Source: Saccharothrix syringae
GTDB lineage: Bacteria; Actinomycetota; Actinomycetes; Mycobacteriales; Pseudonocardiaceae
Reading direction: 5' to 3'
NCBI RefSeq assembly: GCF_009498035.1
Contig: NZ_CP034550.1
Coordinates: forward strand, 9,486,001 to 9,550,000
DNA length: 64,000 nt
Shown here piece after piece: positions 24,328 to 35,432 of the stretch (within the stretch, counting starts at the first letter, position 1; every line of letters starts with the position of its first letter). The notes under the pieces were generated by a model that made no database searches, was not told where the DNA came from, and saw nothing but the letters and a program-made list of their open reading frames with translations. A program made the translations under genes and the position numbers.

Positions 24328-25871
24328 TTGTCGAACTTCAGCTTCGACGGGTCGAAGCCGGGCGGGAGCTGATCGAGCCCGCCGAGGCCGGGCGGGAGCT
24401 GGGGCGCGCCGCCGGCGCCGGGGGGCACCATGCCGGGCGGCAGCATGCCCGGCACCATGCCGGGGAACCCGCCGCGCACCTTCGGCGGCGTCGGGCCGCG
24501 GCCCTTGACCTTCTTGCCCTTCTTCCCCTTCTTGCGGCTGTTCTTGCCGCCGCCGCCACCCGGCAGGCCGAACCGGCCCGCCATCTGGCTCATCATCTTG
24601 CGCGCCTCGAAGAAGCGGTTGACCAGGTCGTTGACGTCGCTGACCCGCACGCCCGAGCCGTTGGCGATGCGCAGCCGGCGGGACGCGTTGATGATCTTGG
24701 GGTCCTCGCGCTCGGCCGGGGTCATGCCGCGGATGATCGCCTGGACCCGGTCGAGGTGCTTCTCGTCGAGGTTGGCGAGCTGGTCCTTCATCTGGTTCGC
24801 GCCCGGGAGCATGCCCAGCAGGTTGGCGATGGGGCCCATCCTGCGCAGCGCCAGCATCTGCTCCAGGAAGTCCTCCAGGGTCAGCTGGCCGGAGCCCAGC
24901 TTGACCGCGGCGGCCTCGGCCTGCTCGGCGTCGAACGCCTGCTCGGCCTGCTCGATGAGGGTGAGCATGTCACCCATGCCGAGGATGCGGCTCGCCATCC
25001 GGTCCGGGTGGAAGACGTCGAAGTCCTCCAGCTTCTCGCCGTTGGAGGCGAACAGGATCGGCTGGCCGGTGACCTCGCGGACGCTCAGCGCGGCACCGCC
25101 GCGGGCGTCGCCGTCGAGCTTGGTGAGCACCACGCCGGTGAAGCCGACGCCGTCGCGGAAGGCGGTGGCGGTGTTGACCGCGTCCTGGCCGATCATCGCG
25201 TCGACCACGAACAGCACCTCGTCGGGCTGCACGGCGGCGCGGATGTCCACGGCCTGGCGCATCATCTCCTCGTCGACGCCCAGCCGGCCCGCGGTGTCGA
25301 CCACGACCACGTCGTGCTGGGCCCGCCTGGCCTCCGCGACGCCGAGCCGGGCCACCGCGACCGGGTCGCCGACGCCGTTGCCGGGCTCGGGCGCGAACAC
25401 GGGCACGCCCGCGCGCTCGCCGACCACCTGGAGCTGGGTCACCGCGTTGGGGCGCTGGAGGTCGCACGCCACCAGCAGCGGGGTGTGGCCCTGGGCCCGC
25501 AGCCAGCGGGCGAGCTTGCCGGCCAGGGTCGTCTTGCCCGCGCCCTGGAGGCCGGCGAGCATGACGACCGTCGGCGGGTTCTTGGCCAGGTTCAACCTGC
25601 GGGTCTCGCCGCCGAGGATCGCGACGAGCTCCTCGTTGACGATCTTGACGACCTGCTGCGCCGGGTTCAGCGCCTGGGAGACCTCGGCGCCCTTGGCGCG
25701 CTCCTTGACCTTGGCGATGAACGCGCGCACCACGGGCAGCGCGACGTCGGCCTCCAGCAGCGCGACCCGGATCTCGCGCGCGGTGGCGTCGATGTCGGCG
25801 TCGGAGAGCCGCCCCTTGCCCCGCAGGTTCTGCAGGACCGAGGTGAGCCGGTCGGAGAGGGTGTTGAACAC
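24324..25871 (-). CDS. ffh: Signal recognition particle GTPase Ffh
   Basis: A 515-aa protein. I chose GTG 25871 (FNTLSDRLTSVLQNLRGKG start); the frame is open further upstream without homology. N domain at residues 1-90, G domain with GLQGAGKTTLAGKLA (107-121), DTAGRLGVDEEMM and TKLDGDARGG, then the Met-rich M domain and a Gly/Pro/Met-rich, Lys-rich tail common in actinobacteria. It binds signal sequences and 4.5S RNA and delivers ribosomes to FtsY (encoded at 41927). Confidence 0.96.
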   Translation of the reverse strand: MFNTLSDRLTSVLQNLRGKGRLSDADIDATAREIRVALLEADVALPVVRAFIAKVKERAKGAEVSQALNPAQQVVKIVNEELVAILGGETRRLNLAKNPPTVVMLAGLQGAGKTTLAGKLARWLRAQGHTPLLVACDLQRPNAVTQLQVVGERAGVPVFAPEPGNGVGDPVAVARLGVAEARRAQHDVVVVDTAGRLGVDEEMMRQAVDIRAAVQPDEVLFVVDAMIGQDAVNTATAFRDGVGFTGVVLTKLDGDARGGAALSVREVTGQPILFASNGEKLEDFDVFHPDRMASRILGMGDMLTLIEQAEQAFDAEQAEAAAVKLGSGQLTLEDFLEQMLALRRMGPIANLLGMLPGANQMKDQLANLDEKHLDRVQAIIRGMTPAEREDPKIINASRRLRIANGSGVRVSDVNDLVNRFFEARKMMSQMAGRFGLPGGGGGKNSRKKGKKGKKVKGRGPTPPKVRGGFPGMVPGMLPPGMVPPGAGGAPQLPPGLGGLDQLPPGFDPSKLKFDK

Positions 25872-25963
25872 GGTGCCGCCAGACCTCGCACGTCGATTCC
25901 GCCACTGGTCACCCGCCAGGGTACCGGTCACGGGGAAAGTCTCTGTGGCGCCGGGGCGGTCGC

Positions 25964-26518
25964 TCAGGTCGCGGCCACCGAAAGCCGCAGGCGGTCGCGG
26001 CGGGTGAGCACGGTCAGGCCCTGCCAGCCGCGCGGCGGGCGGCCGGCGGCGAAGCGGGCGCGCAGCCGCGCGGCGCGGCGCACGTGCCGGGTGAACGACC
26101 GCGAGCGCACCAGCCTGCCCCGCCGGACCTGGCCCTCCAGGGCCTCCTCGGGGCTGGCGTCGAGCCAGGCGAAGTGCCGGGGCCGGTCGGTCAGCAGCGC
26201 GACCACCACCAGGTAGGCGCGGGTGGTCGACCGGGTCGACGGCTCGTGCACCAGCAGCAGGCTGCGCGTGGCGGTGACCGCGTACCAGAGGATGCGGGTG
26301 CGGTGCACCAGGTGCACCAGCGGCCGGTACAGGCGGTAGGGCACCGCGTCGGGGAACACCTCGCCGAGGCGGCCCCGCACCTGGTCGGAGTCCAGCACGA
26401 CCGCGGGCTCGCCCCCGGTGTCGGCGGTGGCGAGCAGGGTCGTCTTGCCCGCTCCCGGGAGACCCGCCAGCACGACGAGTGAGCGCGGCCCCACGGCGAC
26501 GGCGGTCATCGCTTCCAT
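25964..26518 (-). CDS. P-loop ATP-binding protein, AAA/kinase-like
   Basis: A 184-aa protein with Walker A GLPGAGKTTLL near the N-terminus and VVLDSDQVRGRL, as in zeta-toxin-like or chloramphenicol-phosphotransferase-like kinases, then a basic C-terminal half (HVRRAARLRARFAAG). Starts at ATG 26518 or 26509 are possible. TAGTAT lies 7 bp before 26509, so a leaderless transcript beginning at 26509 is conceivable. It is upstream of ffh on the same strand. The substrate is unknown. Confidence 0.75.
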   Translation of the reverse strand: MEAMTAVAVGPRSLVVLAGLPGAGKTTLLATADTGGEPAVVLDSDQVRGRLGEVFPDAVPYRLYRPLVHLVHRTRILWYAVTATRSLLLVHEPSTRSTTRAYLVVVALLTDRPRHFAWLDASPEEALEGQVRRGRLVRSRSFTRHVRRAARLRARFAAGRPPRGWQGLTVLTRRDRLRLSVAAT

Positions 26519-26598
26519 ACTAAAAAGACGTTTCGGACGCCGCCGAGTTCCGGCCGCGACCCGCTGTCCCGCCCCGGTCACGCACCGCGACCGGCGCG

Positions 26599-26645
26599 GT
26601 GGTCCGGGGGCGGTCCAACCCCTCGACGGACCGCGCCCGGACCAC
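26599..26645. terminator. Long hairpin in the glnD-kinase spacer
   Basis: GTGGTCCGGGGGCGGTCC (26599-26616) pairs with 26628-26645 at 17 of 18 positions around an 11-nt loop. With the hairpin at 26693-26725 it forms a tandem terminator-like zone. Confidence 0.6.
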
Positions 26646-26692
26646 TCCGGTGCCGGCGACCCGTCGTCCGCGCCCCCCGCGCGGACCCCCTC

Positions 26693-26725
26693 CACCGGCA
26701 CGGCCCCAAGCCTGCCGTGCCGGTG
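26693..26725. terminator. Perfect 12-bp hairpin downstream of glnD
   Basis: CACCGGCACGGC (26693-26704) pairs with GCCGTGCCGGTG (26714-26725) around a 9-nt loop. A further GTTG-GCGTAG/CTACGCAAC stem at 26755-26777 lies nearer the glnD stop at 26796. Confidence 0.65.
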
Positions 26726-26795
26726 GGGTGCCCGGCAGCGTGAGCACCCGCGGGGGTTGTGCGTAGACCTACGCAACCGGCCCCGCGGCAACCGC

Positions 26796-29150
26796 TCACC
26801 TGGCGGCGAGCAGCACCGCGCGCTCGACCTCCCGCCGCCCCGCCGCGTCCAGGCCGCCGGCCGCGGTGAGGGCGAAGGAGTCCACGACCGTGGAGCCCAA
26901 TGTGGACACCCGCGCCCACACCACGTCCACACCGGACCGCTCCAGCGCGTCGGCCACCCGGTGCAGCAACCCGATCCGGTCGGCCGCGCGCAGTTCGAGC
27001 ACCACCGCGCCGGTCGACTCGTCGTCGAACCACAGCACCCGCGGCGGCGGCGGGTCCTGCGGCGGGCCGCCGTAGTCGCGCTCCTTGGCGGTGAGCTTGT
27101 CCGCCAGCGGCAGCGAGCCGTCCACGGCCCTGGTCAGCTGCTCGCGCAGCAGGGTCACGTCCGGCAGCGAGCCGAACCGGGGCGAGACGGTGAACACGTC
27201 CACGGCGGCGCCCTGGTGCGAACGCGCGCTCGCGGCGTGCACCTCCAGCGAGTTCAGCGCCAGCACCCCGGCGGCCCGGGACAGCAGGCCCGGCCGGTCC
27301 GGCGCGACCACCGTCACGACCGCGGTGTTCTCGCCCGCGTCGAGCAGCACGTCCGGCCTGCCGCTGCCCGCCACGGCCAGGGCCAGGTCCCGCTGCCGCG
27401 GGTCGAGGGGTTCGGGCTCGGGCAGCGGGTCGCCCGCCATGGCCGTGCGGCAGCGGCCCACCAGGTCGTTGATCAGCGACGCCTTCCAGTCGGTCCACGC
27501 GCCCGGCCCGGTGGCCAGGGCGTCGGCCTCGGCCAGCGCGTGCAGCAGCTCCAGCAGCACCGGGTCGCCGCCGAGCGTGTCCACCACCCGGCGCACGGTC
27601 GCCTCGTCCTCCACGTCGCGGCGGGTCGCCGTGTGCGGCAGGAGCAGGTGGTGGCGCACCAGCGCGCTGAGCGTGGCCACGTCCTGCGGCCACATGCCGA
27701 TGCGCTCGGCGATCTGCGTGGTCAGCGCCGCGCCGACCTCGGAGTGGTCGGCCTGGCGGCCCTTGCCGATGTCGTGCACCAGGGCGCCCAGCAGGAGCAG
27801 GTCGGGGCGCGAGACCCGGGTGACCAGCCGGGCCGCGTGCGCGGTGGTCTGCACCAGGTGGCGGTCGACGGTCCAGGTGTGGGCGGCGTCGCGCGGCGGC
27901 AGGTCGCGCACCGCGCCCCACTCCGGGAACAGCCTGCCCCACAGCCCGGTGCGGTCCAGGGCCTCGACCACGTCGATCAGGCCGGCGCCGCTGCCCAGCA
28001 GGGCCAGCAGCTCGTCGCGGGCCTCCCGGGGCCACGGCTGCCGCAGCTCGGGCGCCGAGTCGGCGAGCCTGGCCAGCGTGCCCGCGGCGATCGGGTGCTT
28101 GCTGCGCGCGGCGGCCGTGGCGACCCTGAGCAGCAGCGCCGGGTCGCGGCTGGGCATGGCGTCCCGCGCCAGCGCCACCTCGGCGCCGTGCAGCACCACG
28201 CCCTCGTCCAGCGGGCGGCGGGCGGGCGCGCGCCGCAGCGGGGACCGCGCGAACACCCCCAGCCCGCGCTTGGGCACCGCGGCGCGCGCCGTGCGCATGG
28301 CCACGTCCACCGCGTACACGACCGTGCGCGCGGCCGAGGACATGGCGCGCGCCAGCGCGAAGCGGTCCTGCAGGCCCAGCGCCGAGGCCACCTCGTCGCC
28401 GTCCTGCGCGCGCAGCACGTCGCGCGGCCGCCCGGCCACCCGGCGCAGCTCCGTGCGCACGTCCAGCAGCAGCTTGCGCGCCTCCTCGACCTCGGCCGAC
28501 GGGCGGTCGGTCAGCTGCGCCGCGCTCAGCGCGTCCAGCAGCGTCAGGTCGCGCAGCCCGCCGCGGCCGTGCTTGAGGTCCGGCTCGACGCGGTGCGCGA
28601 TCTCCCCGCTGCGCGCCCACCGCCGGGAGGCGGACTCGGCCATCTCGTCCAGCCTGGTGCGCACGCCCGAGCGCCACGCCTGGCGCGCGCTCTCCACCAG
28701 GCGCTGGCTGATCTCCTGGTCACCGGCCAGGTGCCGGATGTCGAGCAGCCCCAGCGCGGTGCGCAGGTCGCCGGCCGCGACGCGCAGCGCCTCGCCGACC
28801 GTGCGCACCGAGTGGTCCAGGCCGATGCCGGAGTTCCACAGCGGGTACCAGAGCTTCTCGGCGATCGCGTCCACGCCCTTGTGCCCGTTGTGCACCAGGA
28901 CGAGGTCCAGGTCCGAGTAGGGCACCAGCTCGCGCCTGCCCAGGCCCCCCACGGCGACCAGCGCGACCCCGCCGCCCGGCCCGCCGACGCCCGCCTGCGA
29001 GGCGTGCGCGGTGAGCCAGAACTCGTGCAGGTCGACCAGCGCCTCGCGCAACGACTCCCCCGTCAAACGGCGCCGACCTGGCGCGAGCAGCCGATCACGT
29101 GCCCGCACCAGGTCGTCAGCCGTGACGACGGCCGTCTCGGAGTTGTCCAT
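26796..29150 (-). CDS. glnD: PII protein nucleotidyltransferase/deadenylyl-transferase GlnD
   Basis: A 784-aa protein. I chose ATG 29150 because GGGAGA lies 7 nt before it. The N-terminal nucleotidyltransferase has VAVGGLGRRELVPYSDLDL (GG at 68-69, D80, D82), an HD domain has HDIGKG, and two C-terminal ACT domains have VVAPDRPGLLSRAAGVL and LRAADRIGLLHRVADAL. In actinobacteria GlnD adenylylates PII in response to nitrogen status. It is the last gene of amt-glnB-glnD. Confidence 0.95.
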   Translation of the reverse strand: MDNSETAVVTADDLVRARDRLLAPGRRRLTGESLREALVDLHEFWLTAHASQAGVGGPGGGVALVAVGGLGRRELVPYSDLDLVLVHNGHKGVDAIAEKLWYPLWNSGIGLDHSVRTVGEALRVAAGDLRTALGLLDIRHLAGDQEISQRLVESARQAWRSGVRTRLDEMAESASRRWARSGEIAHRVEPDLKHGRGGLRDLTLLDALSAAQLTDRPSAEVEEARKLLLDVRTELRRVAGRPRDVLRAQDGDEVASALGLQDRFALARAMSSAARTVVYAVDVAMRTARAAVPKRGLGVFARSPLRRAPARRPLDEGVVLHGAEVALARDAMPSRDPALLLRVATAAARSKHPIAAGTLARLADSAPELRQPWPREARDELLALLGSGAGLIDVVEALDRTGLWGRLFPEWGAVRDLPPRDAAHTWTVDRHLVQTTAHAARLVTRVSRPDLLLLGALVHDIGKGRQADHSEVGAALTTQIAERIGMWPQDVATLSALVRHHLLLPHTATRRDVEDEATVRRVVDTLGGDPVLLELLHALAEADALATGPGAWTDWKASLINDLVGRCRTAMAGDPLPEPEPLDPRQRDLALAVAGSGRPDVLLDAGENTAVVTVVAPDRPGLLSRAAGVLALNSLEVHAASARSHQGAAVDVFTVSPRFGSLPDVTLLREQLTRAVDGSLPLADKLTAKERDYGGPPQDPPPPRVLWFDDESTGAVVLELRAADRIGLLHRVADALERSGVDVVWARVSTLGSTVVDSFALTAAGGLDAAGRREVERAVLLAAR

Positions 29151-29183
29151 GCGGCCGTCTCCCACTCCCAATCCGGGGAATCC

Positions 29184-30862
<1,679 letters not shown>

Positions 30863-30931
30863 TGTCGACCTCCACTGCACGTCGGTTGCAGGGAGCATCG
30901 GTATGTCCTGTTTCACGCGGCCGCGCCCGAG

Positions 30932-30979
30932 GTTTCGCGCCGGTGAACTGTCAGGGGCCTGGTGTTACGGGCACGTTTC
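30932..30979. promoter_or_regulatory. Candidate GlnR-type site upstream of amt
   Basis: On the minus strand GAAAC-GTGCCC-GTAAC (30979-30964) has the half-site spacing expected of GlnR boxes (GnAAC and GTnAC separated by 6). A weaker pair, GTTTC-GCGCCG-GTGAA on the plus strand, lies at 30932-30947. The position is about 100 bp before the amt start. Beyond this and the hairpin at 31190, 30863-31239 shows no gene. Confidence 0.35.
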
Positions 30980-31189
30980 GCGCGCTTGAAGGGCGCACGT
31001 CGACCCGCGATCGGCCCGTCCGGGCACCGGGCCGCCGGTGACGGACCGTGTGAGGACCCCTCGCTCCCGGGTGGTACCGGCGTCCGGAAGGGGCACGTGG
31101 CGACGGTGGGTCACGGGCGGGCGGCGGCCGTGCCGGTCGAGCCTGCCAGACCCGCGGGCCGGTCGGCGCACGGGTCCGGCCGCGACGGC

Positions 31190-31228
31190 GCGAGCCGCCC
31201 CCGCCGAGGGGCGGTGGGGGCGGCTCGC
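31190..31228. terminator. Perfect 13-bp hairpin after the peptidase gene
   Basis: GCGAGCCGCCCCC (31190-31202) pairs with GGGGGCGGCTCGC (31216-31228), 12 bp beyond the stop of the minus-strand hydrolase. Confidence 0.7.
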
Positions 31229-31239
31229 GACCCGTGGCG

Positions 31240-32769
31240 CTACCCGAGCCAGCCGGGCAGGCCGGGCACCGGGCCCGCCGGGGACGGCCGCGCGTCGAGC
31301 GGGGCGACCGGCCCGGCGGGCGGTTCGACACCCGGGCAGCGGGCGCCGTCGCGCGGTGCCCTGAGGCTGATCAGGTACTCGTCCATCGCACCGGTCGTGC
31401 ACCCGCTGCGGCCGTAGACGCCGTGGCCCCAGCCCTCGTAGGTGAGGAGCACGGTGGTGTCGCGGCTCTGCCGGTGCGCGTTGACGGCCCACTCGTACGT
31501 GGTGGCCGGGTCGTGCAGGGCGTTGGTCATCAGGATCTCGGGCGCGTCCTCGATCCGCAGCCGGTGCTGGGGGTTGTTCACCCGCCCCGGCAGGCCGACG
31601 CAGCCCGCCGTCGCCTGGTGGGCGAGGGGTGAGCCGCGCAGGTGCGGCGCGAGCCGGTTGCCCCGGTCGATCAGGGCGGCGAGCTCGCGGTGGTCCCGCA
31701 CCCGGATCGCCCAGTCCTGGCAGAACACCGCGCCGAACGGGTACTCGGTGGTCTCCGCCGCGGCCGCGGCGGTCGCGGCGGTCGACGGGCCGCCCGCGAG
31801 CAGTGCCGCCAGCTGCTCGGCGAGGGGCGCCCAGTCCGGGCCGTAGAACGCGCTGAACGCGCCGCCGATCAGGTCGTCCGCGGTCAGCTTCCGGCCCGGG
31901 TCGCCGGGGACGGTCAGCTCGCCCCGGTCGGCGCGGGCGAGCAGGTCGTCCCACACCGCGGCCACGTCCTGGCCGTGCAGGGCGCACGAGGGGGTGCGGT
32001 CGCACCACTCGACGAACTCGGTGAAGGAGTCCTCCGCGCCCACGGCCTCGGTCTCGTAGAACCGCCGGGTGCCCAGGCTGTGGTCCATGTTCGAGTCCAG
32101 CACCATCGCGCGGATGTTGCCGCCGAACTCCTCGGCGTACTGCTGGCCGATGAGCGTGCCGTAGGAGACGCCGTAGTAGTTGATCTTCCGCTCGCCGAGC
32201 GCCCGGCGCAGCGCGTCGACGTCCCGGACCACCGAGAGCGTGTCGGCGTGGTCGTAGAGCGGCCCGGTGCGGGCCCGGCAGTCGGCGGCGAGCGCGCGGT
32301 TGTGCGCGGCCAGCGCCTCGAACCCGGCCCGGTCGGTCGGTCGGGTCGACGGGCCGTTGAGCACCAGGTCGGTGGAGCAGGTGACCGGGTGGCTGCGGCC
32401 CACGCCGCGCGGGTCGAAGCCGACGACGTCGAAGCGCTCCAGCACGGCCGGGCTGAAGAACCGGTGCGCCTCCAGCGCGAAGTCCACCCCCGAACCGCCG
32501 GGTCCGCCGGGGTTGATCACCAGCACGCCGAGGCGCTTGGCCGGGTCGGTGGCCGCGCGGCGGGCCACGGCGAGGTCGAAGCGCTCCCCGCGCGGGCGCG
32601 CCCAGTCGACCGGCAGGTCGAGCGCGCCGCACTCCACCTCGGGCTGTTCGGCGCACGGCGCCCAGTCGACGCGCCCCGCGGTCGGCGTTTCCGCCGACGC
32701 GTGGGGCGCCGTTCCCACAGCGAGCGCGAGGGCGGCAACGCCACCTAACGCGCGGATGATCAATCGCAC
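31240..32769 (-). CDS. Secreted alpha/beta hydrolase (tripeptidyl aminopeptidase-like)
   Basis: A 509-aa protein from GTG 32769 with GGAGGAACCT 6 nt before it. A signal peptide (LIIRALGGVAALALAVGTA, cut near ASA-ET) is followed by an oxyanion-hole segment NPGGPGGSG, nucleophile elbow GVSYGT, a late Asp (LHDPATTYEWA) and His in GWGHGVYG. These fit the SlpD/SlpE-type mycelium-associated tripeptidyl aminopeptidases. It is exported and probably trims peptides. Adjacent genes give no further hint. Confidence 0.88.
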   Translation of the reverse strand: MRLIIRALGGVAALALAVGTAPHASAETPTAGRVDWAPCAEQPEVECGALDLPVDWARPRGERFDLAVARRAATDPAKRLGVLVINPGGPGGSGVDFALEAHRFFSPAVLERFDVVGFDPRGVGRSHPVTCSTDLVLNGPSTRPTDRAGFEALAAHNRALAADCRARTGPLYDHADTLSVVRDVDALRRALGERKINYYGVSYGTLIGQQYAEEFGGNIRAMVLDSNMDHSLGTRRFYETEAVGAEDSFTEFVEWCDRTPSCALHGQDVAAVWDDLLARADRGELTVPGDPGRKLTADDLIGGAFSAFYGPDWAPLAEQLAALLAGGPSTAATAAAAAETTEYPFGAVFCQDWAIRVRDHRELAALIDRGNRLAPHLRGSPLAHQATAGCVGLPGRVNNPQHRLRIEDAPEILMTNALHDPATTYEWAVNAHRQSRDTTVLLTYEGWGHGVYGRSGCTTGAMDEYLISLRAPRDGARCPGVEPPAGPVAPLDARPSPAGPVPGLPGWLG

Positions 32770-32882
32770 AGGTTCCTCCCACTTCCTGCCACCCGATCGG
32801 GTCTACGCAGGCTGGCAAGGGCGTCGTGGGACCCGCAACCGTCTCAAGTCGGACGCGGGATCAGCCTGGGGGCTGACAACTT

Positions 32883-33887
32883 TCACACGTCCCGGGCAAC
32901 GGCCTGGTAGCGCCGGGTGAGGACGTCCAGGCCCGCCGGCGTCAAGGCGCCGAACAGCCGCAGGCGCGCCATCCCGCCGTCGGGGAAGATGTCCAGCCGC
33001 GCGTGGGTGACCTCGCCGCCGTGGTCGACGCGGAACCGGTGGCGGGTGTCGGGCTGGAGCCGGGTCCGGGGCAGCAGGTCGACCCACCCGCCGTCGCCGC
33101 GCCGGCCGCGCACCGACGCCCAGCCCGGCGCGTTGCCCTTGAAGTGGGTGGTGTCCAACTCGGCCAGGTGGACCACGCCGGGCGCGGCGAGCGCGACCTC
33201 CACCCAGTCGTTGCCGTCGTCGCGGCGGCGCGCGGTCTCCCAGCCCTCGCCCATCACGGTCGCCTGGCCGGGCGCGATCAGGTTGGCCGGCGAGCCGTAG
33301 AACATGTTGCTGCACGCGGTGACCGACGCACCGTTCTCCAGCGCGGCCAGGTCCAGCGCCCCCGGGACCAGCAGCGCCGGGTCGGGCACCGGTTCGCCGT
33401 GCACGCGCAGCCGCGCCACGCCGCCGTCGGGGTCGATGGTCAGGCGCACGTGGGTCCAGCGGCGTGCCGAGGGGACGTCGAAGTGGTGCTGCCGGTCCCC
33501 GCCGAGGGGCGACCTGGGCACCAGGGTCTCCCAGCCGGTCAGCTCCTCCGGGCCCGGGTAGCCCTCGGCGGCGATCGCCTCCACCGAGGCGAACGGCGGG
33601 TGGTTGCCGGTGAAGAACGCGGTGTCGACGACCACGCCCCGGACGACGCCGGGCAGGCCCAGGCGCACCACCGCGTGGTCCACGCCCGGCTCGCGGCGGC
33701 GGCGCGTCTCCCAGCCGTCGTAGACCTGGCCCTTGTGGCCGAACGTGTAGGCGCGGAACTCCGGCGCGGCCCTCTTGATCAGGTTCTCCCGCTCGGCGAA
33801 CAGCTCGTCGTTGGCCCACACCACGCTCCCGCCGACGGCCCGGCAGGCCAGGTCGGGCAGCAGGGTCCAGCCGGGTGCCCCGCTCAC
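32883..33887 (-). CDS. alc: Allantoicase
   Basis: A 334-aa enzyme of two repeated jelly-roll domains. Each begins with a GWETRRRR or [12 protein letters not shown] segment and contains [10 protein letters not shown]...VDTAFFTGN or VEVALAAPG...LDTTHFKGN, plus ARLRVHGEP or ARLRLFGAL strands. It splits allantoate into ureidoglycolate and urea. The GTG at 33887 overlaps the allantoinase stop (GTGA), so the two consecutive pathway steps are coupled. Confidence 0.93.
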   Translation of the reverse strand: MSGAPGWTLLPDLACRAVGGSVVWANDELFAERENLIKRAAPEFRAYTFGHKGQVYDGWETRRRREPGVDHAVVRLGLPGVVRGVVVDTAFFTGNHPPFASVEAIAAEGYPGPEELTGWETLVPRSPLGGDRQHHFDVPSARRWTHVRLTIDPDGGVARLRVHGEPVPDPALLVPGALDLAALENGASVTACSNMFYGSPANLIAPGQATVMGEGWETARRRDDGNDWVEVALAAPGVVHLAELDTTHFKGNAPGWASVRGRRGDGGWVDLLPRTRLQPDTRHRFRVDHGGEVTHARLDIFPDGGMARLRLFGALTPAGLDVLTRRYQAVARDV

Positions 33888-35182
33888 GCGCCCCCTCCCC
33901 TGGTCAGCAGCCTCCCGCGCGGCCGGTCGCCGACCGGCCGCCCGCGCAGCCACGTCCCCCGCACCACGCCGGACAGCGGGCGGCCGTGGTACGGGGTGAC
34001 CGGGTTGCGGTGGTGCAGCGCGGCGCGGTCCACCACGAACGCCTCGTCCGGGGCGAACACCGCGAAGTCGGCGTCCGCGCCGGGCGCGATGCGGCCCTTG
34101 GTGGTCAGGCCCACCAGGTCGGCCGGGTTGGTGGCCATCCACCGCACCACGTCGGTCAGCCCGTACCCCCGCCGGCGGGCGTGGGTCCACACCGCGGGCA
34201 GCCCCAGCTGCAGGCTCGCGATGCCGCCCCACGCGGTGGCGAAGTCGCCCTGCTTGAGGTCCGGCGTGCACGGCGAGTGGTCGGTGACCACCAGGTCGAC
34301 CACGCCCTCCCCCAGCGCCCGCCACAACCGCTCGCGGTTGGCCGCGTCGCGGATCGGCGGGCAGCACTTGAACTCCGTCGCGCCGTCGGCGATCTCCTCG
34401 GCCACGAACACCAGGTAGTGCGGGCACGTCTCGGCGGTGACCGCCAACCCGCGCCGCCTCGCCCCCGCGACGTGCGCCACCGCCTCGGCGCTGGACAGGT
34501 GCAGCACGTGCAGCCGGGCGCCCGTCGCGGCGGCCAGGTCCACCACCGCGCCGACCGCGCGCGACTCCGCCCGGTGCGGCCGGGAGTCCAGGAACCCCCG
34601 GTAGCCCGGACCCGCCTCGCCGACCTCGTGCGGGTGCTCGGCGTGCACGACGGTCAGCGCGCCGAGCGGCCGCAGCGCGGTCAGCGCCCGGCCCAGCTCG
34701 TCCTCGGTGACGTGCGGGAACTCGTCCACGCCCGAGTGGACCAGGAAGCACTTGAAGCCGAACACGCCCGCGTCGTGCAGCGGGCCGAGGTCGTCGGCGT
34801 TGGTCGGCACGATGCCGCCCCAGAAGCCGACGTCCACGTGGACCCGGCCGCGCGCCGCCGCCCGCTTGACCTCCAGCGCGGCCACCGTCGTGGTCGGCGG
34901 CACGCTGTTGAGCGGCATGTCCACGATCGTGGTCACGCCGCCGGCCGCCGCCGCCCGGGTGGCCGTGGCGAAGCCCTCCCACTCGCTGCGCCCCGGGTCG
35001 TTGACGTGGACGTGGGTGTCCACCAGGCCGGGCAGCAGGACCTCGTCCGGCGCCAGCTCGACCACGGCGGGGGCGTCGAGGCGGTCGGCCACCGCGACGA
35101 CGCGCCCGTCCGCCACGCCGACGTCGGCCGCGCGCTCGCCGTCGGGGGTGATCACCCGCGCGGCGCGTACCACCAGGTCCAT
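33884..35182 (-). CDS. allB: Allantoinase
   Basis: A 432-aa cyclic amidohydrolase with [17 protein letters not shown] (HxH), [16 protein letters not shown] with the carbamylated Lys, [14 protein letters not shown] and the metal Asp in [11 protein letters not shown]. It hydrolyses allantoin to allantoate. ATG 35182 faces a 250-bp divergent spacer shared with the uraD-uraH gene, so it is probably co-regulated with the urate steps. Confidence 0.94.
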   Translation of the reverse strand: MDLVVRAARVITPDGERAADVGVADGRVVAVADRLDAPAVVELAPDEVLLPGLVDTHVHVNDPGRSEWEGFATATRAAAAGGVTTIVDMPLNSVPPTTTVAALEVKRAAARGRVHVDVGFWGGIVPTNADDLGPLHDAGVFGFKCFLVHSGVDEFPHVTEDELGRALTALRPLGALTVVHAEHPHEVGEAGPGYRGFLDSRPHRAESRAVGAVVDLAAATGARLHVLHLSSAEAVAHVAGARRRGLAVTAETCPHYLVFVAEEIADGATEFKCCPPIRDAANRERLWRALGEGVVDLVVTDHSPCTPDLKQGDFATAWGGIASLQLGLPAVWTHARRRGYGLTDVVRWMATNPADLVGLTTKGRIAPGADADFAVFAPDEAFVVDRAALHHRNPVTPYHGRPLSGVVRGTWLRGRPVGDRPRGRLLTRGGGA

Positions 35183-35336
35183 GGAGGTCACCTTGCCGGC
35201 CGGCCCACCGCGACGCGACCACCCGGGAGTTCCGGGATTGTTTCGGGCGGCGGTTCGCTCTCGCGGACCGCGGCCCGGCTCGGCTCGGCGTCCCTGGTGC
35301 CGGAGCAGCCGTGGACCACCATGACCTTGCCGACGG

Positions 35337-35399
35337 CGGCCGGGATCTCCCGGCCGTTGACACGCCCGGAGGGCGGACATAACGTCCCCCAGGGCGGAA
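35337..35399 (+). promoter_or_regulatory. Promoter and operators of the urate operon
   Basis: TTGACA (35357-35362), a 17-bp spacer and TAACGT (35380-35385) make a near-consensus promoter towards the gene at 35433. A 9-bp-arm palindrome CGGCCGGGA-TC-TCCCGGCCG (35337-35356) abuts the -35. TCCCCC-AGG-GCGGAA (35385-35399) overlaps the -10/start region and resembles the palindrome in the malate synthase promoter (40386-40400). Confidence 0.6.
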
Positions 35400-35432
35400 A
35401 GGCGATTCCGCGATACAGAAAAGGGAGCTCCC

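Noticed and set aside
35183..35330. Possible small gene or N-terminal extension of allB in the divergent spacer
   Set aside because: The Pro/Arg-rich frame has no ribosome binding site, and the allB ATG at 35182 gives a normal allantoinase start.
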